Positions 33,401 through 46,941 of a stretch of DNA of 64,000 nucleotides are shown one piece after another. The DNA is from Sequoia sempervirens (lineage: Eukaryota; Streptophyta; Pinopsida; Cupressales; Cupressaceae). How positions within the stretch are numbered: position 1 is the stretch's first letter; every line of letters starts with the position of its first letter. Under the pieces are notes generated by a model. That model saw only the letters and a list, made by a program, of their open reading frames with translations. It was not told the origin of the DNA and searched no databases. The stretch is from NCBI GenBank assembly GCA_007258455.2, contig VDFB02252616.1:118332552-118396551 (forward strand), read 5' to 3'. The position numbers and the translations under genes were made by a program.

Positions 33401-34730
33401 GCAAGTAAGAATAATCATGTTTATATAAAAAATATTTTAGCTCGATACATCATTTTGTCTAATGTTCTTTATTGAAAATATTACAATGGTCTTCTTCTTT
33501 GTTGTCTCACTAAGGCTGAAATAACCCTCACCCTTCAAGAAGCTCATTCAGTCTCTTGGGGTGGAAATTTTTGTGGTAAATCCTTAGTGCATAAACTGAT
33601 TCAAATGGGATATTATTGGAAAATAATGGAGCAATAATCCTTTGTCTTTGTCAATAAATGTCCCTAATATCAACAACACAATAATCGCATTCGAGCTCTC
33701 GCACAAGAACTTCATATTAAGACCTCTCCTTGGCCATTTGTAAAATGGGGGTTGGATATTATTGGGAAAATATCTCCTCCTTCTAAAGGACATGCCTTCA
33801 TCATCACAACCACCTATTACCTTACAAAATGGGTTGAAGCTCTATTTCTCTTCAGTCTCCTAATGCTGAATCATTTTGTAGCTTTCTTCTGATTTTTTTT
33901 TTGCTTGCTTTGGATTTCCTTCTACCCTTGTTTCTGGCAATCGTACTTCATATAAGAACAAAGAGGTAAATAAATTCTTATATAAGTTTCATATTCAACA
34001 TTAGTTTTCTACACCTTACTATCCTCAATCTAATGGCCAAGCAGAAGCATCTAATAAGACTCTTGAACTAATTCTTCCAAAAATAGTGAATAAACATGGT
34101 AAATATTGGCATACTCAATTGACTTATGCATTATGGGCCTATCACACAAGTTTTTGAATTACTACTAGTACAACTCCATACAACCTTGTGTATGGTGTTG
34201 AGGCTATTATTCTTTTAGAGTTGGAAATTCCATCTTTGCGAGTTTCTCTGAAAGGGGTGATTGATTATGACACTTAATGTGCTAAGTGTCTAAATCAGCT
34301 TGAGTTTCTTGATGAGCATCGACTACAGGCCCTTGATCATCTTCGAGCTTATCAAAAGTCTAATACCAATCATTATAATCGAGGTTTTCTTTCTTGTACT
34401 TCTAAAGTGGATGATCTCATTCTCTATGAGAACTAGGGAAATGTAAATCTGCCACCTAATCAAAAAGGGAAATTTAAATCTAATTGGTTAGGTCCTTATA
34501 ATCAAGGATTTCTTTCTTGTAATTCTGAAGTGGGTGATCTCATTCTCTACGAGAACTAGGGAAATGTAAATGTGCCACCTGATCAAAAGGGGAAATTTAA
34601 CTCTAATTGGTTAGGTCCTTACATAATCACCTTTGTGTATGGTTCTAGTGTAAATGGATTATCTTATATGGATGATACTCCTCTAAAATAATCATTTAAT
34701 GCAATGTACCTTCGTAGATACTATGCATAA
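33401..34730 (+). pseudogene. pol (IN): Integrase of element A
   Basis: The zinc-binding N-terminus is degraded but GYYWKIMEQ and CP/QQH remnants are seen. The core starts SPWPFVKWGLDIIGKISPPS, with the first Asp kept. The second Asp has become Gly (VSGNRTSYKN, about 33936). The last acidic motif (NGQAEASNKTLELILPKI) is kept. The C-terminal region has LEIPSLRVSLKG, then a repeated 41-codon block, and ends near 34730 at YLRRYYA. Several stops are present. Confidence 0.85.
34383..34628 (+). repeat. In-frame 123-bp tandem duplication in element A integrase
   Basis: Two adjacent copies (34383-34505 and 34506-34628) encode the FLSC...SKVDDLILYEN to KGKFKSNWLGPY segment twice. The period is 123 bp, or 41 codons, so the frame is kept. 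Both copies share a TAG stop in the same place, so the stop arose before the duplication. Confidence 0.95.
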
Positions 34731-35235
34731 AGTCTATGTGGCATGTGCATGATGCTCATCCCCTTTTCAGGGATCATAGTCCATTATGCTATGACATTAT
34801 TTCATTAGCACATTACCTTTTTATTTGTGCTATGATGTAAATATTTTTATGTATTCAATTTATTTAATTAGGAATTATATATACATGTATTTTACTTCTA
34901 TGCCATGTATAAATGTATTGTGTTTGATTAATTCTTCTATCCATACATTCTACATAATATATTCTATTTATATCATTAGTCAACAATTAGATCATCATTG
35001 TATTTAATTAAGCATACATCCAATGTGTGTTTAATTAGATCATTATAAAATATAATCTAAGCATACATCCATAACACAACCATACACAAAAAGAAAGCAT
35101 ACACATGAAACAAATAATGTTGATCCAAAATCTCATGTATATATATGTATCAATGTCATGTACATGTATCACACCACAGTAATAAAATGTGGTGCATGCA
35201 TATTTGTGTATGAACTTGTACATAAAAATGCTATA
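34731..35235. other. Spacer between pol and antisense ORF of element A
   Basis: AT-rich DNA without a gene. Confidence 0.5.
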
Positions 35236-37300
35236 CAATAATATGATACATCTAGCCATCAAGGCCATGGCTACCAAAGCCCTTTGGTCTTGGAGGTGGT
35301 GGAGATGGTTGTCAGATGGACACATGCAAGTGGGATTAGCACAACTATGACATGGACATGCTCTATGATTGGAGTCCCCATAACTCTCCTCGTAGTTCAC
35401 CTACCTTCTCCCTCATGGAAGCAACATGCTATCAAAATATCCTCCCTCATTCTCGCCATTGCTAGCTCATCCCTTAGCTGCTATACTTGGGAATGATAGA
35501 GACTAGATGGGTCCATCCTCATAACCTCTAAATACCTCCCGAGGTCATTGACCTGGCTTTGAAGAGTGTCATTTTCATGTTTGGTACTCTCAACTCTCTT
35601 ACTGCTTGATCTTTCTCAGTGAGAACAAAATGAAGTTCCACACCTTCCTAATCCCTCTACCCACTCACCGACACTAGGTCTGTAGTGCACTAGACCATCT
35701 GAACCTCTTCACAGGATATCCTAAAACACACTATAGGCTCAAACAATTGGGCTTGGTGCCCCACTATCTATGGCCTATAGGCATCTAGGACCACCTCTAC
35801 TATGCATTGACTAAAGAAGTTGAGCCACTCCTAAGTAAACAATGTAATCACATAGAAAGTGGATGATATCAATACCACATCATCAAAGTATATATATATA
35901 TATAAACATCTAAGCGTATGATCAAATAACTAAAACCAAACAACAATCAAATTAAATCTGTATATGGTCCCCAACTTTCCAATGTGCATCTGGGGGTGTA
36001 GAACCATTGGTGGACATGATGCTAGGCCTTGTAGCAAATGCGAAATGGGGTACAACTACTAAGCACTTGGTGGTATGGAAAAGACCATAGGTTCACATAC
36101 CAGTGAGGAAAATTGCCACTTCCATCTTGAACTCTCCTTCACTTGGGCTACCTCCATCATGCCCTCCTCTCGATCGCTCCCTACTACCTCACCCTCTGAC
36201 CCCTGAGCACCAACATTTCCCTCATGGGAATTTGCTAGGAAAATCAAGGTTAGATCTATTGTCTACCACCAATTGGAAAAGCCAACTGATACAATGATAT
36301 CATTGGTCACAAGGGCCTCTTGTAGGCCATTGTCCTTCCCATCATCATTGCTAAATGTGATGTCAACAATGGTAGGGCAAGGAAAATACCCTACTCGAGC
36401 TGCACCTTGGTGTGATTGTATATATGTTGGTGCAATAGGTGGGATGACCTTCATCTAGCTGAATTGTCGAGTGACCTGATGCCAATAATTTGGCACTATG
36501 GTGTGGTCAATCCTCTCAACTAGGAGCTTGTGTTGTTGCATGTGCTACAACTACCTCCTATCCAAGGGCCAGGTCTGCATGTGCCTATATGACCACCATC
36601 GAATGTCTCCACTCTTCCCAATCGATCAAAAAATTATCTTTGAAAAAGTAAGTCTTTGAACCATCAACCACATGGAAACAAGTATGCATGCATGTATGGA
36701 TCACCCTTCCCTACGCCTCAAGGATATTCAACTAGTTGCATGCAATTAATATTTTGAAATGTCCAAACCTATAGGAGTGTGTAGGTTGTAATGTTGTGGT
36801 ACCCAAAATAGACATAATGCCCAAGGTCATGATGGAGATGCGCAAGCATGCTCTTACCCCAAGCATATATTTTTTGTCACTCCTCCATCAATATGATGCA
36901 ATGGATGAGGACCCCATGAAGGTGAGAGTCTCGCCCATCAATGGCTATGTGCAGTGCCACTGTCACAATCATAATGCGATGTATCTTGCGCCATGTGCCC
37001 CTCCTTGTACGCTATCCTCTCTTCTCGAATGGGAAGTCAGAGGATGTAGTAAGCATCTATAAGTGTAACTATCATCTCCCTTGTCAGGAGATGAAACAAG
37101 GAGGTATCTGCATCCCACTTCTCCATAAGCACCATCAACATGGGCGCATGAAATCTGATCTCAGTCATGGTTTACACCCACCATAACTTGACCTGCTGTA
37201 ATAATGAGTACTTGTTTGTTGAGATTTGTGGAGTGTGACTCCTCAACAGCCATAAAATAGCTCCACCTCCATGCTCATGGATCTCAAGTAGGTCCTACAA
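35236..37300 (-). pseudogene. Antisense plant-mobile-domain ORF of element A
   Basis: Reading the minus strand, a likely 3' splice site (TTTTGTAG, about 37296) precedes LLEIHEHGGG. Then MTEIRFHAPMLMVLMEKWDA and DTSLFHLLTREMIVTLIDAY match the start of the plant mobile domain (helix, then Trp, then FHLPxGEMTVTLxDV-like strand). Further blocks include VPNYWHQVTRQFS and MKVIPPIAP (about 36450). An acidic linker, a coiled-coil segment (about 35600-35430) and a Cys/His-rich tail (CPCHSCANPTCMCP) follow. Stops and shifts interrupt it. It runs opposite to pol, as in element M. Confidence 0.7.
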
Positions 37301-37444
37301 AACATAAAAATGCTATATCAAGAAAATCCACTTCTACTCCATACTTTCTACTCTACTTAACCAAAAATTCCATAGTCTATCTTTGAAATGATAACACACT
37401 GTGCAGACATTTGTGGTGCATGTTGGAACTAGAGAACTAATTAA

Positions 37445-37776
37445 CTAATGATAACACATAGGAAAAATTCCAATGCGATCAATAGACTTCGATGCACCGA
37501 CTAGAGGATAGCATGACCAATGGACTTTGTCATGTTGGTTGGACACTTGTGTTGCTCGTAGAATTTCTAGGGCTAGAAAACTAAAAAATGATAAAGTGAA
37601 AAATGTTCCTTGTACCTCATCAAGTGGCTCGCCCCTCTCCACAATGGTCCATAATTTCTCAATCCTAGGTAGCCATAAATCACATATGTGAGAAATTTTG
37701 CTAAAAAATCTCTTGAAAAGTCAACAAAATCCTCAGAGTGAATAGTGAAAATGACCTTTGGGCTCACACTGGGCAT
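37445..37776 (-). pseudogene. Possible upstream exon or remnant before the antisense ORF
   Basis: Two overlapping minus-strand frames (37776-37573 and 37642-37445) contain peptides such as GYLGLRNYGPLWRGASHLM. They lie upstream of the mobile-domain ORF in its direction. I see no family match; they may be a degraded first exon. Confidence 0.3.
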
Positions 37777-38175
37777 ATATAAGAAAAATTTTCCCCATTT
37801 CTCATGGAAAAATTACCCTTTCCCACCTTCCTTATTTCACCCTCCTAGTTGGGGGAAAAATAGGAGGGGGGATATACTCTTTCCTTTATTAAATTTTTCT
37901 TCTAATTTACCAAAACAATTCTTAAGCATTCTTCTCATCGTGGTAGTTTCTTCCATCCTTGAAACTGACCCATTTTTGAGTTTTGCAAAATCATATTTCA
38001 CATCAGATGTTGTAGTTTTTTGTTGAGCTCAAACACTAGGGGAATTTTCAGTATCTGCTTGCTTGAACTTTGTAGCCTCTACAATATCCTTTTTTGTAAA
38101 AAGTATTAAATTTTTTTAAAAATATTTGTCTTTCGAGCTACTTTAGTGTAATTGATTTTTCTTAAAAATCAGCTC
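37777..38175. other. 3' spacer of element A
   Basis: Pyrimidine-rich and AT-rich DNA with no recognised gene, preceding the polypurine tract. Confidence 0.4.
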
Positions 38176-38197
38176 ACTAAAGTGGGGGAAAAATATA
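38176..38197 (+). promoter_or_regulatory. Polypurine tract of element A
   Basis: ACTAAAGTGGGGGAAAAATA lies immediately before TGTCATAAAATTACACC, the LTR start. It primes plus-strand DNA synthesis in LTR elements. Confidence 0.8.
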
Positions 38198-38198
38198 G

Positions 38199-39369
38199 TG
38201 TCATAAAATTACACCTTATGGAAATTTCACACTTACACATTTAGGCCCACCAGGTATTAATGTCAAAAACCTATACATTGGAATTTAATGATTCTAACTT
38301 CATAGGTGTCAACAATGAAGCAAGTTAGCAGCATGAGTGTCTAATTCTTGTGAAGTTTTTTTTGGATACTAGCATGACACGTAGACATCTCCATGATGTA
38401 CTAGTGTCCCTAAAGTTTTTGAGATTTAAATACGAATATTTCATGTTCCTTGCCTATGACACATGTCGTAGTGGTAAGGATGCATGTAATGGCTCCTCCT
38501 GCCCATGCAACTTAACAAAAATCTATTTTTCACCCTCATTTACACATGAAGTGCTTCTTGAACAAATTCTTTCTCTCACTCTTATAACAAATTTCTATCA
38601 AAATACTCTCTCAAGTAATAGTCAAGACTCCTCTTTCTCACAAAGCCATCACATCTATCAATCCAAGAGGGGAGCCATAGGCTATTGGTATATCTCTTTT
38701 CATTCTATTTTACATGATCTTGTCTATATGATCTCGATTTTATCTATTTGATTATATTCATGATAGGGGTTCTCCTCCTTATGGGGTTTGTTTCTATCAA
38801 ATGTCTATTATATTTGTGATAGGGGTTCTCCTCCTTTGTGGGGTTTGTTTCTATCACACGTCTTTTCTTTATACACTTTATCTATCTCAATCCTATTTGG
38901 TTGTTCATAGAGGTGGAAACACTGAAATGGGGATTTGACTTAGGAAAACCCCTAAACAACCCCAACATTTTTCTCATTCTATTTATCTGTAGTTGAATAA
39001 ATTTAACATACTGGGTATTTTATATTTTGGACTTTTATTGTATGTTTCATCAGAGATGACAACATGGTACACAAATGTCCATGCAGAACATTGGCATTCG
39101 TGGCTGAGAGATAATCCTCTTAAAGGTACAATATTTGGTTTTTGTATTTTCTATTTCTATATACTAGAGAATTCAACTCTATCAATTACCCTTGTAATTA
39201 ATTGATTTTGATATTCTTATTACTTATAACTTAGTGTTAATTTGACTAGATTGTATAAACATTCTTTATTATTCATCTCATCACCTGATCTATGATCTTT
39301 GAGGTAATTGAGGGCTATTTTCTCCTTAGGACCCCTTTTTCTTGAGGGTATCAAATCCCCTCCTTTACA
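38199..39369 (+). repeat. 3' LTR of element A
   Basis: It starts TGTCATAAAATT after the polypurine tract and ends CTTTACA at 39369, about 1171 bp. The second half matches the left LTR, including the duplicated 57-bp block (38751-38862). The first 550 bp have no clear match on the left side. Confidence 0.8.
38908..38962 (+). repeat. Shared LTR hairpin module, copy 2
   Basis: The same module in the right LTR of element A (GGGGATTTG, ACTTAGG, AAAACCCC). Confidence 0.7.
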
Positions 39370-41751
39370 ATTCCCACCTACCTCTTTGCATGACCTAGGT
39401 TACCAAATCAATGATCAAATTTCATGTCAAACTTACTTGAAGGGGATTTCATCACCTAAGAATAATTTTCCTTATTAGGGGCATGGATTTAAATTTAATT
39501 CAAGTTATAGAAAATAAGGAATATCATATCTCCATTAATGTGATGGTTATATTTCTAACATGAATGGTTTCTACAAAATATCCAAGCTAAAATTTTAGGA
39601 TATATTTGAGATCTAAGATTTCCTTGCACACCTCATCCATTGAAAACTAGTTCCTTCTTGATTCTTGAAGTGATAGGGAAATAAACAAAGTTTCATACAT
39701 GTTAGTTCATTTTACAAAAATAAGGTTGGTCATTTCACGTTTCCACATAATTGTAGGCCAAAGGATCTTCTAGGGTTTCAAATCCTAAAAATATAGTCAC
39801 CATTAGATCAAGAGATGTTTGTAAATATTAGACAGGTTGATATTGTAAATGATTATTTTATCTATGATTCCATTTGCATTTCTTTTAGAAGTTCTAACTT
39901 AGGGTTTCCTCTTGTAGTTTACTAGTATAAATGTAATAAATATTTAATGAATGGGACAATATTCTAAATTAGTACAAGATTTTGTAAATGATTATTTCTT
40001 CATTGAATATAAATTTTTATATTTTGGGATGGATAACTAAGAATGTTCAATTTCTTCATATTGTGATCTATGGTGTATGTGTATACATAGCTTATGCTCC
40101 TTTATGATTTTGATCTTTTGTTCCTCACAATGTGCTTGAACTCAATAGCCTAATGAATAAGAACCGATCCTAGAAGTAGTGATCCATCATTCACTCTAAA
40201 TCAACACATATTTCACTAGCATATTAGGAGTAGGAAGTAGTTCTTATACACCTCATTGTTCAATACTTTAACCAAGGAAATAATATTCAATGATCCATAA
40301 CTATTCTTTGGAGAATAATGTTATGCATACCCACATCCTATTGTTATGTATCAATGTTCTTATAAAATTAATAAATGATATAATATTAGGTTATTCCTTG
40401 GCCTAATAACAAATTTTGGTTCAAATCATACACTAGGTACTATTACAATAATTTACCCACTTTTCTATCTTCGATTGCATCTAATTCTATTCAAGATACT
40501 TCTAGGGATACCCCTTCAGTCTAGCTGAGCTTGAAGTCAAAGAAGGTATTACCCACCTTAGTAAATTGATCCAATTTTTCCTTTCCTAGTAATAGGTTAG
40601 GGTTTTTGATGTCCTTAGCACTTAGAGAATAATATAGCTTTAGGGTTTTGGAAACCACAATTCTATACACTAATAGTTTTAACATATAGAGCCAAACCTC
40701 CCACTTGGGACCAAGGTGTAGACCTAGAGGTTAAGTCATGAAAGAGCCATACCCCTAGGTATAGGAGACCCCAACAACATTGTATTGAGTTTGAAACTAA
40801 GTGAAAATTAGTTCTAAGTTCTTGGCAATCTATTCTACTCAATTCTAGTATTTTTATCTCATATTTATAGGTGTATCTCTTTAATTTTATCTCATATTTA
40901 GAGTATGTTAGCTTGGAAAAAATTATCTTATTTTATCCCATTTCTAATCTTTTGTCTCATATTTCTAGGTGCATCTCTCTAATTTTATCTCATTTTTAGA
41001 TGATATTGACCTGGCATATATTTATTTTATTTTTTTCACCATTTTTGGTTCATCTCTTCAACATGATTCCATTTTAGGAAGTTGTTTTGAACTTTCCATT
41101 CAACTTTAGGAACATTTTGATATAGATCTAACTACTATCCTAGGACCAAGCTACAACTTTGATTTCAATTGCCAATTGCATAGATGTCCTAACCTTAGAA
41201 TTTTATGAAATTTAATATGGTAGCTTCATGAAAAGTCTTATTTATATTGGTTATATATCTCTATAGGTGCATATTTTTTAGTTAGATTTCCATTTTCCTT
41301 ATATATCCTAGCTTGTGTTTGTGTTCCAAATTTCTCACTATTTACTTTATGTTTGTTGTTGTATTGTCAGTCTAATATGTAGTGGTTGGTGATTAGTGCT
41401 AGGCTAGTTGGAGAGAATCTTAGAATATAATAATTTGTATCTTAATTTTACACACAATCAAACCTTCAAAAAGAACCCTCTTTACCTTCTTAAGTCTCAT
41501 TTTTAATATCTTTCAATTGTATGATTACATCACATGAAATTTTCTCATGTGACACATCATGCACATTTTAATCAAATTTTCACATCATGTGGAATTGTGA
41601 TTGCATGTTGCCACATTGTGTGATTCTTTATCACATGGTGGCATCTTGTAGATCCTTATCACATTTCTATATTGTGTGAAGTTTTTTGTCACTTTTTGAA
41701 CAAGAAAAATTAATGTATATCCCTTTTATTTTATTTTAAGAGATAATTAAA
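39370..41751. other. AT-rich flank, nothing recognised, one old duplication
   Basis: No gene was recognised. A diverged direct repeat (TATCTCATATTTATAGGTG at 40855 and its counterpart at 40953, period 98 bp) is present. CACAT-rich simple sequence lies at about 41520-41660. It ends at a gap. Confidence 0.5.
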
Positions 41752-41851
41752 NNNNNNNNNNNNNNNNNNNNNNNNNNNNNNNNNNNNNNNNNNNNNNNNN
41801 NNNNNNNNNNNNNNNNNNNNNNNNNNNNNNNNNNNNNNNNNNNNNNNNNNN
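41752..41851. other. Assembly gap (100 N)
   Basis: Exactly 100 N bases, the same placeholder length as the first gap. Confidence 1.
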
Positions 41852-42343
41852 ATGTACATGAGTTAATGGTTTTCTCAAACCCATTTAATGTTTCTTTTAG
41901 TTTAATTAACTAGGTATTTCGTTTAGGGAACTTAGTCTCAATTCTTAACATAAGTTAACCTATTCCTTGTAAGTGATTTAATTGCTATTCCTAACTTCTA
42001 AGTTGTCAAGGATTATGACCATAGTTTCATAAATATGTTTATAAACAACTCCTCTTACTCTTAGTTGACTATCAAATTTTTAATCAAATTTTATGCATTT
42101 AGATGACTATAAAAATTCACAAGGTGACCAAAATTGATACATTAAAGGTCAAATTAAAACTATAATAAAAATATTAATATAGTCAAATGTACTAACAATT
42201 TTTTATGTTGATTTTTAATAATGAAAGTGAGATTAAAGACTACATGGTTCAACAACTCATTTTTAACGAATTCTATCATGTTTGTTTAGCTATAACCTTA
42301 TTTAAAAAAAAAATCAATCTAGAATATTAAATCCATGAATTGT
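41852..42343 (+). repeat. Right copy of the 491-bp direct repeat at a gap edge
   Basis: Near-identical to 19341-19831. It begins at the first base after the gap and runs on into sequence not seen at the left copy. Confidence 0.95.
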
Positions 42344-45300
42344 TAAGTGGTCAAGAGGGATAATTTTAATGACACCAATTATTAATGCATATATAAAGGA
42401 TTCCATCTCTTCCGTTAACCATTCATTTCAAAACAACTTTTAAAGTTACTTTTTTCTCTAAAGTGTTTATTTTTAAATGTTACAACTTATTAGTTTCTAA
42501 ATCAAATGTAATTTTGAATTTTAAAAATAAAACTCACAATTTATTTTAATTAAACTAAGGATTGAATTTTTAACAATAAATACCTCAACTACTTTGCTCT
42601 TTTATATGTATTGTTTCTTTAATGTTGAAAACCAAATAGAGTTTCATTGTTTACTTCTCAAATTTAAATGTTTTCCAATGAATTATAGTGAAGAAGTTTC
42701 AAAGGAGATTAAAAGTGATGTGCAGGTATCTTTAGGAATTTCTTCATCTAATGTAAGTTCTAGGTTAGGGTTTAGATGAGCTTATAAGAAATGATATTTT
42801 CATTCTAAAATATAAATCTTAAAAAAAGTCCAAACAAGATTTGATTAAAAATAATAAAATTCTAACCACTTACTTATCTTATGACATGGCATTGGAAAGA
42901 ATTCCAGATAGAAATTGAAAAAATAGTAAAATTTGGAAGATGTGGTCACATTTTTATGGCTTTGCTTGCGATTACTAGTCTAAAATGTTTGTGGTCACTT
43001 TTATCTTTATTGATCTCATAACATGAGTATGTTGTATAACATGCACAAATTATGTGTTATAAAATCATGCTTTTTTTCAAAATAATTGACTTGTCTATTT
43101 TTTCCCCCAAATTTGGTGTGCTTGTCAATAAAGTCAATACCCATCCATTCAAATAAAAAATTGCAAACTCTCAAAAATCATTTATAATCTAAAAAAATGT
43201 GTTAATTTAATTGGAAATAAACAACAAAAGTTTATTCAATTAAATAATTGGTCAAGAGTGTTTATTTTATTCTAGATTCATTTAATTGCATTTAATAAGA
43301 AAAATATTTTATTTTATTTTTTTGCTAATTTTTAAAAGATAGTTTTCATTTTTAAGTAGTAGAGGTGTTAGAAGCATATAATCATATAACAAAAAAACAC
43401 AAAAAATAAATTAATTTATCTTTATTTTCATTTCAATAATTAGTAGACTTGAAATACTCATATTCTCTTCCATTCAAATTTATTTCAAATCGCATTTGCA
43501 AAAAAATGAAACAAATCAAAATATCCAAACAAAACCAAAATAACTCCTTAAGTCATTTTTATTTTAGCCAAAAGCCCCAAACATAATTTCAACAATTGGA
43601 CTTTCAAATACTTGAAATTTGTGTAAACATTCACATTATGTAAGAAAACTCAAATTCACAACCAAAATAAGAACTTTAATGAAAGGAATTAAAGTATATT
43701 CAAACCACTTTTTTCTCTCAATCACATTTGGTGTATTATGTATATGTGTCTAGGTGTGAGAGAGGATTGGACATAAGCTACTTTGAGAGAGCTAAGGGAG
43801 AGTTCACCAACTCCTATAACCATTGAAGTAGAAAATAAAGATTAAGTTTTAAAATAAATTTAATGCAGAAATATTTATTCCAAGTGATTGAGATAGCTCA
43901 CTTAAATGAAGTTTTTAAATGAAAGACTACTTGTCTCAACGACCTCTTTGAATTAATTCAACAAAACATCAATGTTCTCCATCAAGAAGTCCATGTCTTC
44001 AATACAAATATAAATACCCATCACCATACTTGACTAAATATCATCATTATTTGCAAAGAACTTGTTCCTTGTGAAGAGGGTGGTCCATCAGATTTACCAC
44101 CACTGTCCATATCATTGCATCATAATTAATAATAATTTACCACATATTAAATCAACATGAATATGAATATGCCTATCATTTACGATTCATGCATAGTAGT
44201 GTTGAATCAAATTTGATTAGTACATGTTCAAATATACAATTTTTGGAAGTGAAACCCAAATTTTTAATTTAAATTTAAATCTTGGGATTGACACAACTAT
44301 TTATTATGTAGAAACTCTTATACCATTTTTAAAAAATTGTGTGTCTCCATCAAGAATAAAAAGATATCACACCTTACCTCATTTGATCATATCTACTTTC
44401 CATATATAAATAGTTAACTACTTTTCATCAATTTACTTCCTACATTTAACAACACTCTAGCATCTCAACTATCACTAAAAGCTTATGTAGAGATACATAT
44501 CCAAATTTAGCACTTTCCAAATCATTAGTTTTTCCATTGCCCGTACATGTTTCAAATCCTAGGTGCATACTAGGTCTTTAAAATTACTCTTTACAATAGT
44601 GTCTTCAATATTCTAATTAGCACATCTTGAATTCATCGCATAATATCTACCACTATTTCTATCAATATGTTGACTCAATATCCTAGGCACTTGTCACACA
44701 TAGAAGGTCCTCCTTATCAAGCTCTTCAAAGTTAATTGTCAGCACTACTAGGTCATTATTACACATCCACATATCCAAATAATTCATTGTTTGTAGGTAT
44801 AGAGTGCCCACAATCTATTGGCTCAAATTTGTAAGATAATGTTCATTTTCATTCAAGGTTGAGATTCACAATTTGTGCATGTGTTTGATTCATTTTAGAG
44901 TTTACAAATTTGACCTAGCCAAAATTTGAGAATGACCCGATTCATATTTCATTGTTTTGCTTTCAAAATATCCAAAATAAGTGATTCTAAGTTAAAAATC
45001 AAAAGTTATGAATAAACTGACAACTATTTATCAACTAAAAAAATTAACTAATTGCTTTCACTTCTTTTAATTTATAGTTTCTAAATTTTATCATATAATC
45101 TATTAGAACTCTAAATTGAATTAATTAAATTTTTTGTTTATCATATTCATAAAAGCTGATTTTAATAGAACATTTATCTTGTTTCCCTATAATTTATACA
45201 CAAACAATTAAAAAGAAATTAACAATTCAAATATATTGTCTAATAAAACCTTATTAGAGCCATGAGTGTCAGTATGATTTTCAGCTGTTCCTGGTTTTCT

Positions 45301-46941
45301 GTTATGAAACTTAACTTATGGTATGATCAAACAGTTTTGTAATTACTGTCCATACATAGCTTTTTAAGTTCGATCATCTTTCTGCTATTGCAATTATTTT
45401 TGCAGCGGAATATATGGTTTGAATTTTGGATTTATATATATTAAATAGTAGGCTCATTTTTCTGCCCAGTTAAGTGTGACTGTCTATCAGTTCAGACCAG
45501 GCATACTGCAGTGGATTTTATTTTATTTTATTTGAGGGAAAGTTATGACAATATTTTTTGGCAGCTTGTGAATAATTTCCTGGAATTGGGTAGAATTTGA
45601 GTTTTGCTCATCAGTGCAGTTTTGTTAATAATTTCCTGCAATTGGGTAGAATTTGACTTTAAAATTATATTCTTATGAATTAAATTAATGGTTTATAAAA
45701 TTATTTTTTATTTTTTATATTTTAAAAGTATTTTAATTTATGTATTAAATAATAATAAATGGTATTTAAAATTATGGCTTTTAATATTAATAATAGTTAT
45801 TTACTATATTGTAATGATTTTCATTATAATTAAAATACTTTTAAAAAAATCATTTAAAATAATTTTGAAAATATTTTAATATATAATTTCTATTATTTTT
45901 AAATTGAAGAAAACTAAATGATTTTCTCAATATAAATTATTAAAAAAAATTGGAAAAAAGTATTCTTGTTTTAGAGATGATAAAACTCTCTTTACAATGT
46001 GCTATATATTTCAAATTATTGAACATATTTAAAAAATAATAATTGAACTACCAACATTATTTTATCAATACATAGAATCAATATAGATACATTTTGATTT
46101 TTTTTAATTTTATGTGTATTATTTACTTTATTTTTTCTGTATTACAGTTTTGTATATAATTTTTAATTTCATCCAAAAAGAGAAAAATGACTATTATAAT
46201 CAAGTTTATGCTAATTTTAATGTTTATATATTTGAGTCTATACAAAATTGTAGAAAAACATTCTCAAGGATTTATCTAAATATGATGGAATAGTGGATAG
46301 ATAGTTTGATGAGAGCATATATTTTGTTTTAATCTGCTATTTAAAAATAAAATATTGTGTTTATTATTAAATATTAAAATTTTAACATGTAATAGCTATC
46401 AAATTTAAGTTAAAAGATAAGAGTTTTTGTTAACATAAAATATTAATTTATTGTTTTTAAAAGAAACACATTACAACTGAAAGTAGAGATATGCTCTCTA
46501 TTTTTGTAATAAAGAACAAAAAAATAAATAAAAGTAGAACACTTGACTAGTAATTTAATTCCCACCTAAATTGTCTTTCAAATTTAGTTTGCAAAATGAC
46601 AAGTAATAGTCTTTGTGTCAGTGTAATAAATTTGCAACAGAATATGTGGTAAGACACTTCAACAAATTAAAGATATTTTTTAATCTAACCGACAATGCAT
46701 TGATGCAATTTGTCCAAACCCATGACAATAAATATTTTCTACATATTTTCTTACATTTTTCATCATTATAATTCTTTAAATAACGTACATAAATTTTAGA
46801 CAATATATAATTCAATACACACAATAAATTTTAAACATATTACAGTAACAAGAACTAATCACTACACGACACTATTTTTAATTTGACTCTTAGATTTTCT
46901 CAACAATACCAATTAAAATTAAAAAATGACTGAAAAATTAC
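42344..46941. other. Long AT-rich region with no recognised gene
   Basis: No convincing coding frame. Around 45240-45660 the sequence is less AT-rich and contains intron-like features (TTTTTGCAG at about 45400). It also has a 30-bp direct repeat (AATAATTTCCTGGAATTGGG at 45571, again at 45627, period 56 bp). This could be a remnant of an intron-rich host gene, but no exon was identified. Confidence 0.4.

Larger units (their letters stand above)
23726..39369 (+). mobile_element. Element A: degenerate Ty3/gypsy (Tat-type) retrotransposon, interrupted by element C
   Basis: Two LTR copies share about 620 bp (23726-24348 and 38749-39369). Between them on the plus strand are gag remains, protease, G-patch, RT, two RNase H domains and integrase, then a minus-strand ORF with a plant mobile domain. 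Element C is inserted between the G-patch segment and RT. The gag core domain is missing. The organisation mirrors element M in the opposite orientation. Confidence 0.85.

Noticed and set aside
35887..35904. TA microsatellite in the antisense region of element A
   Set aside because: Short simple repeat, common in such DNA; not informative.
45240..45660. Introns of a host gene
   Set aside because: Intron-like words are present, but I could not find exons with a continuing frame.
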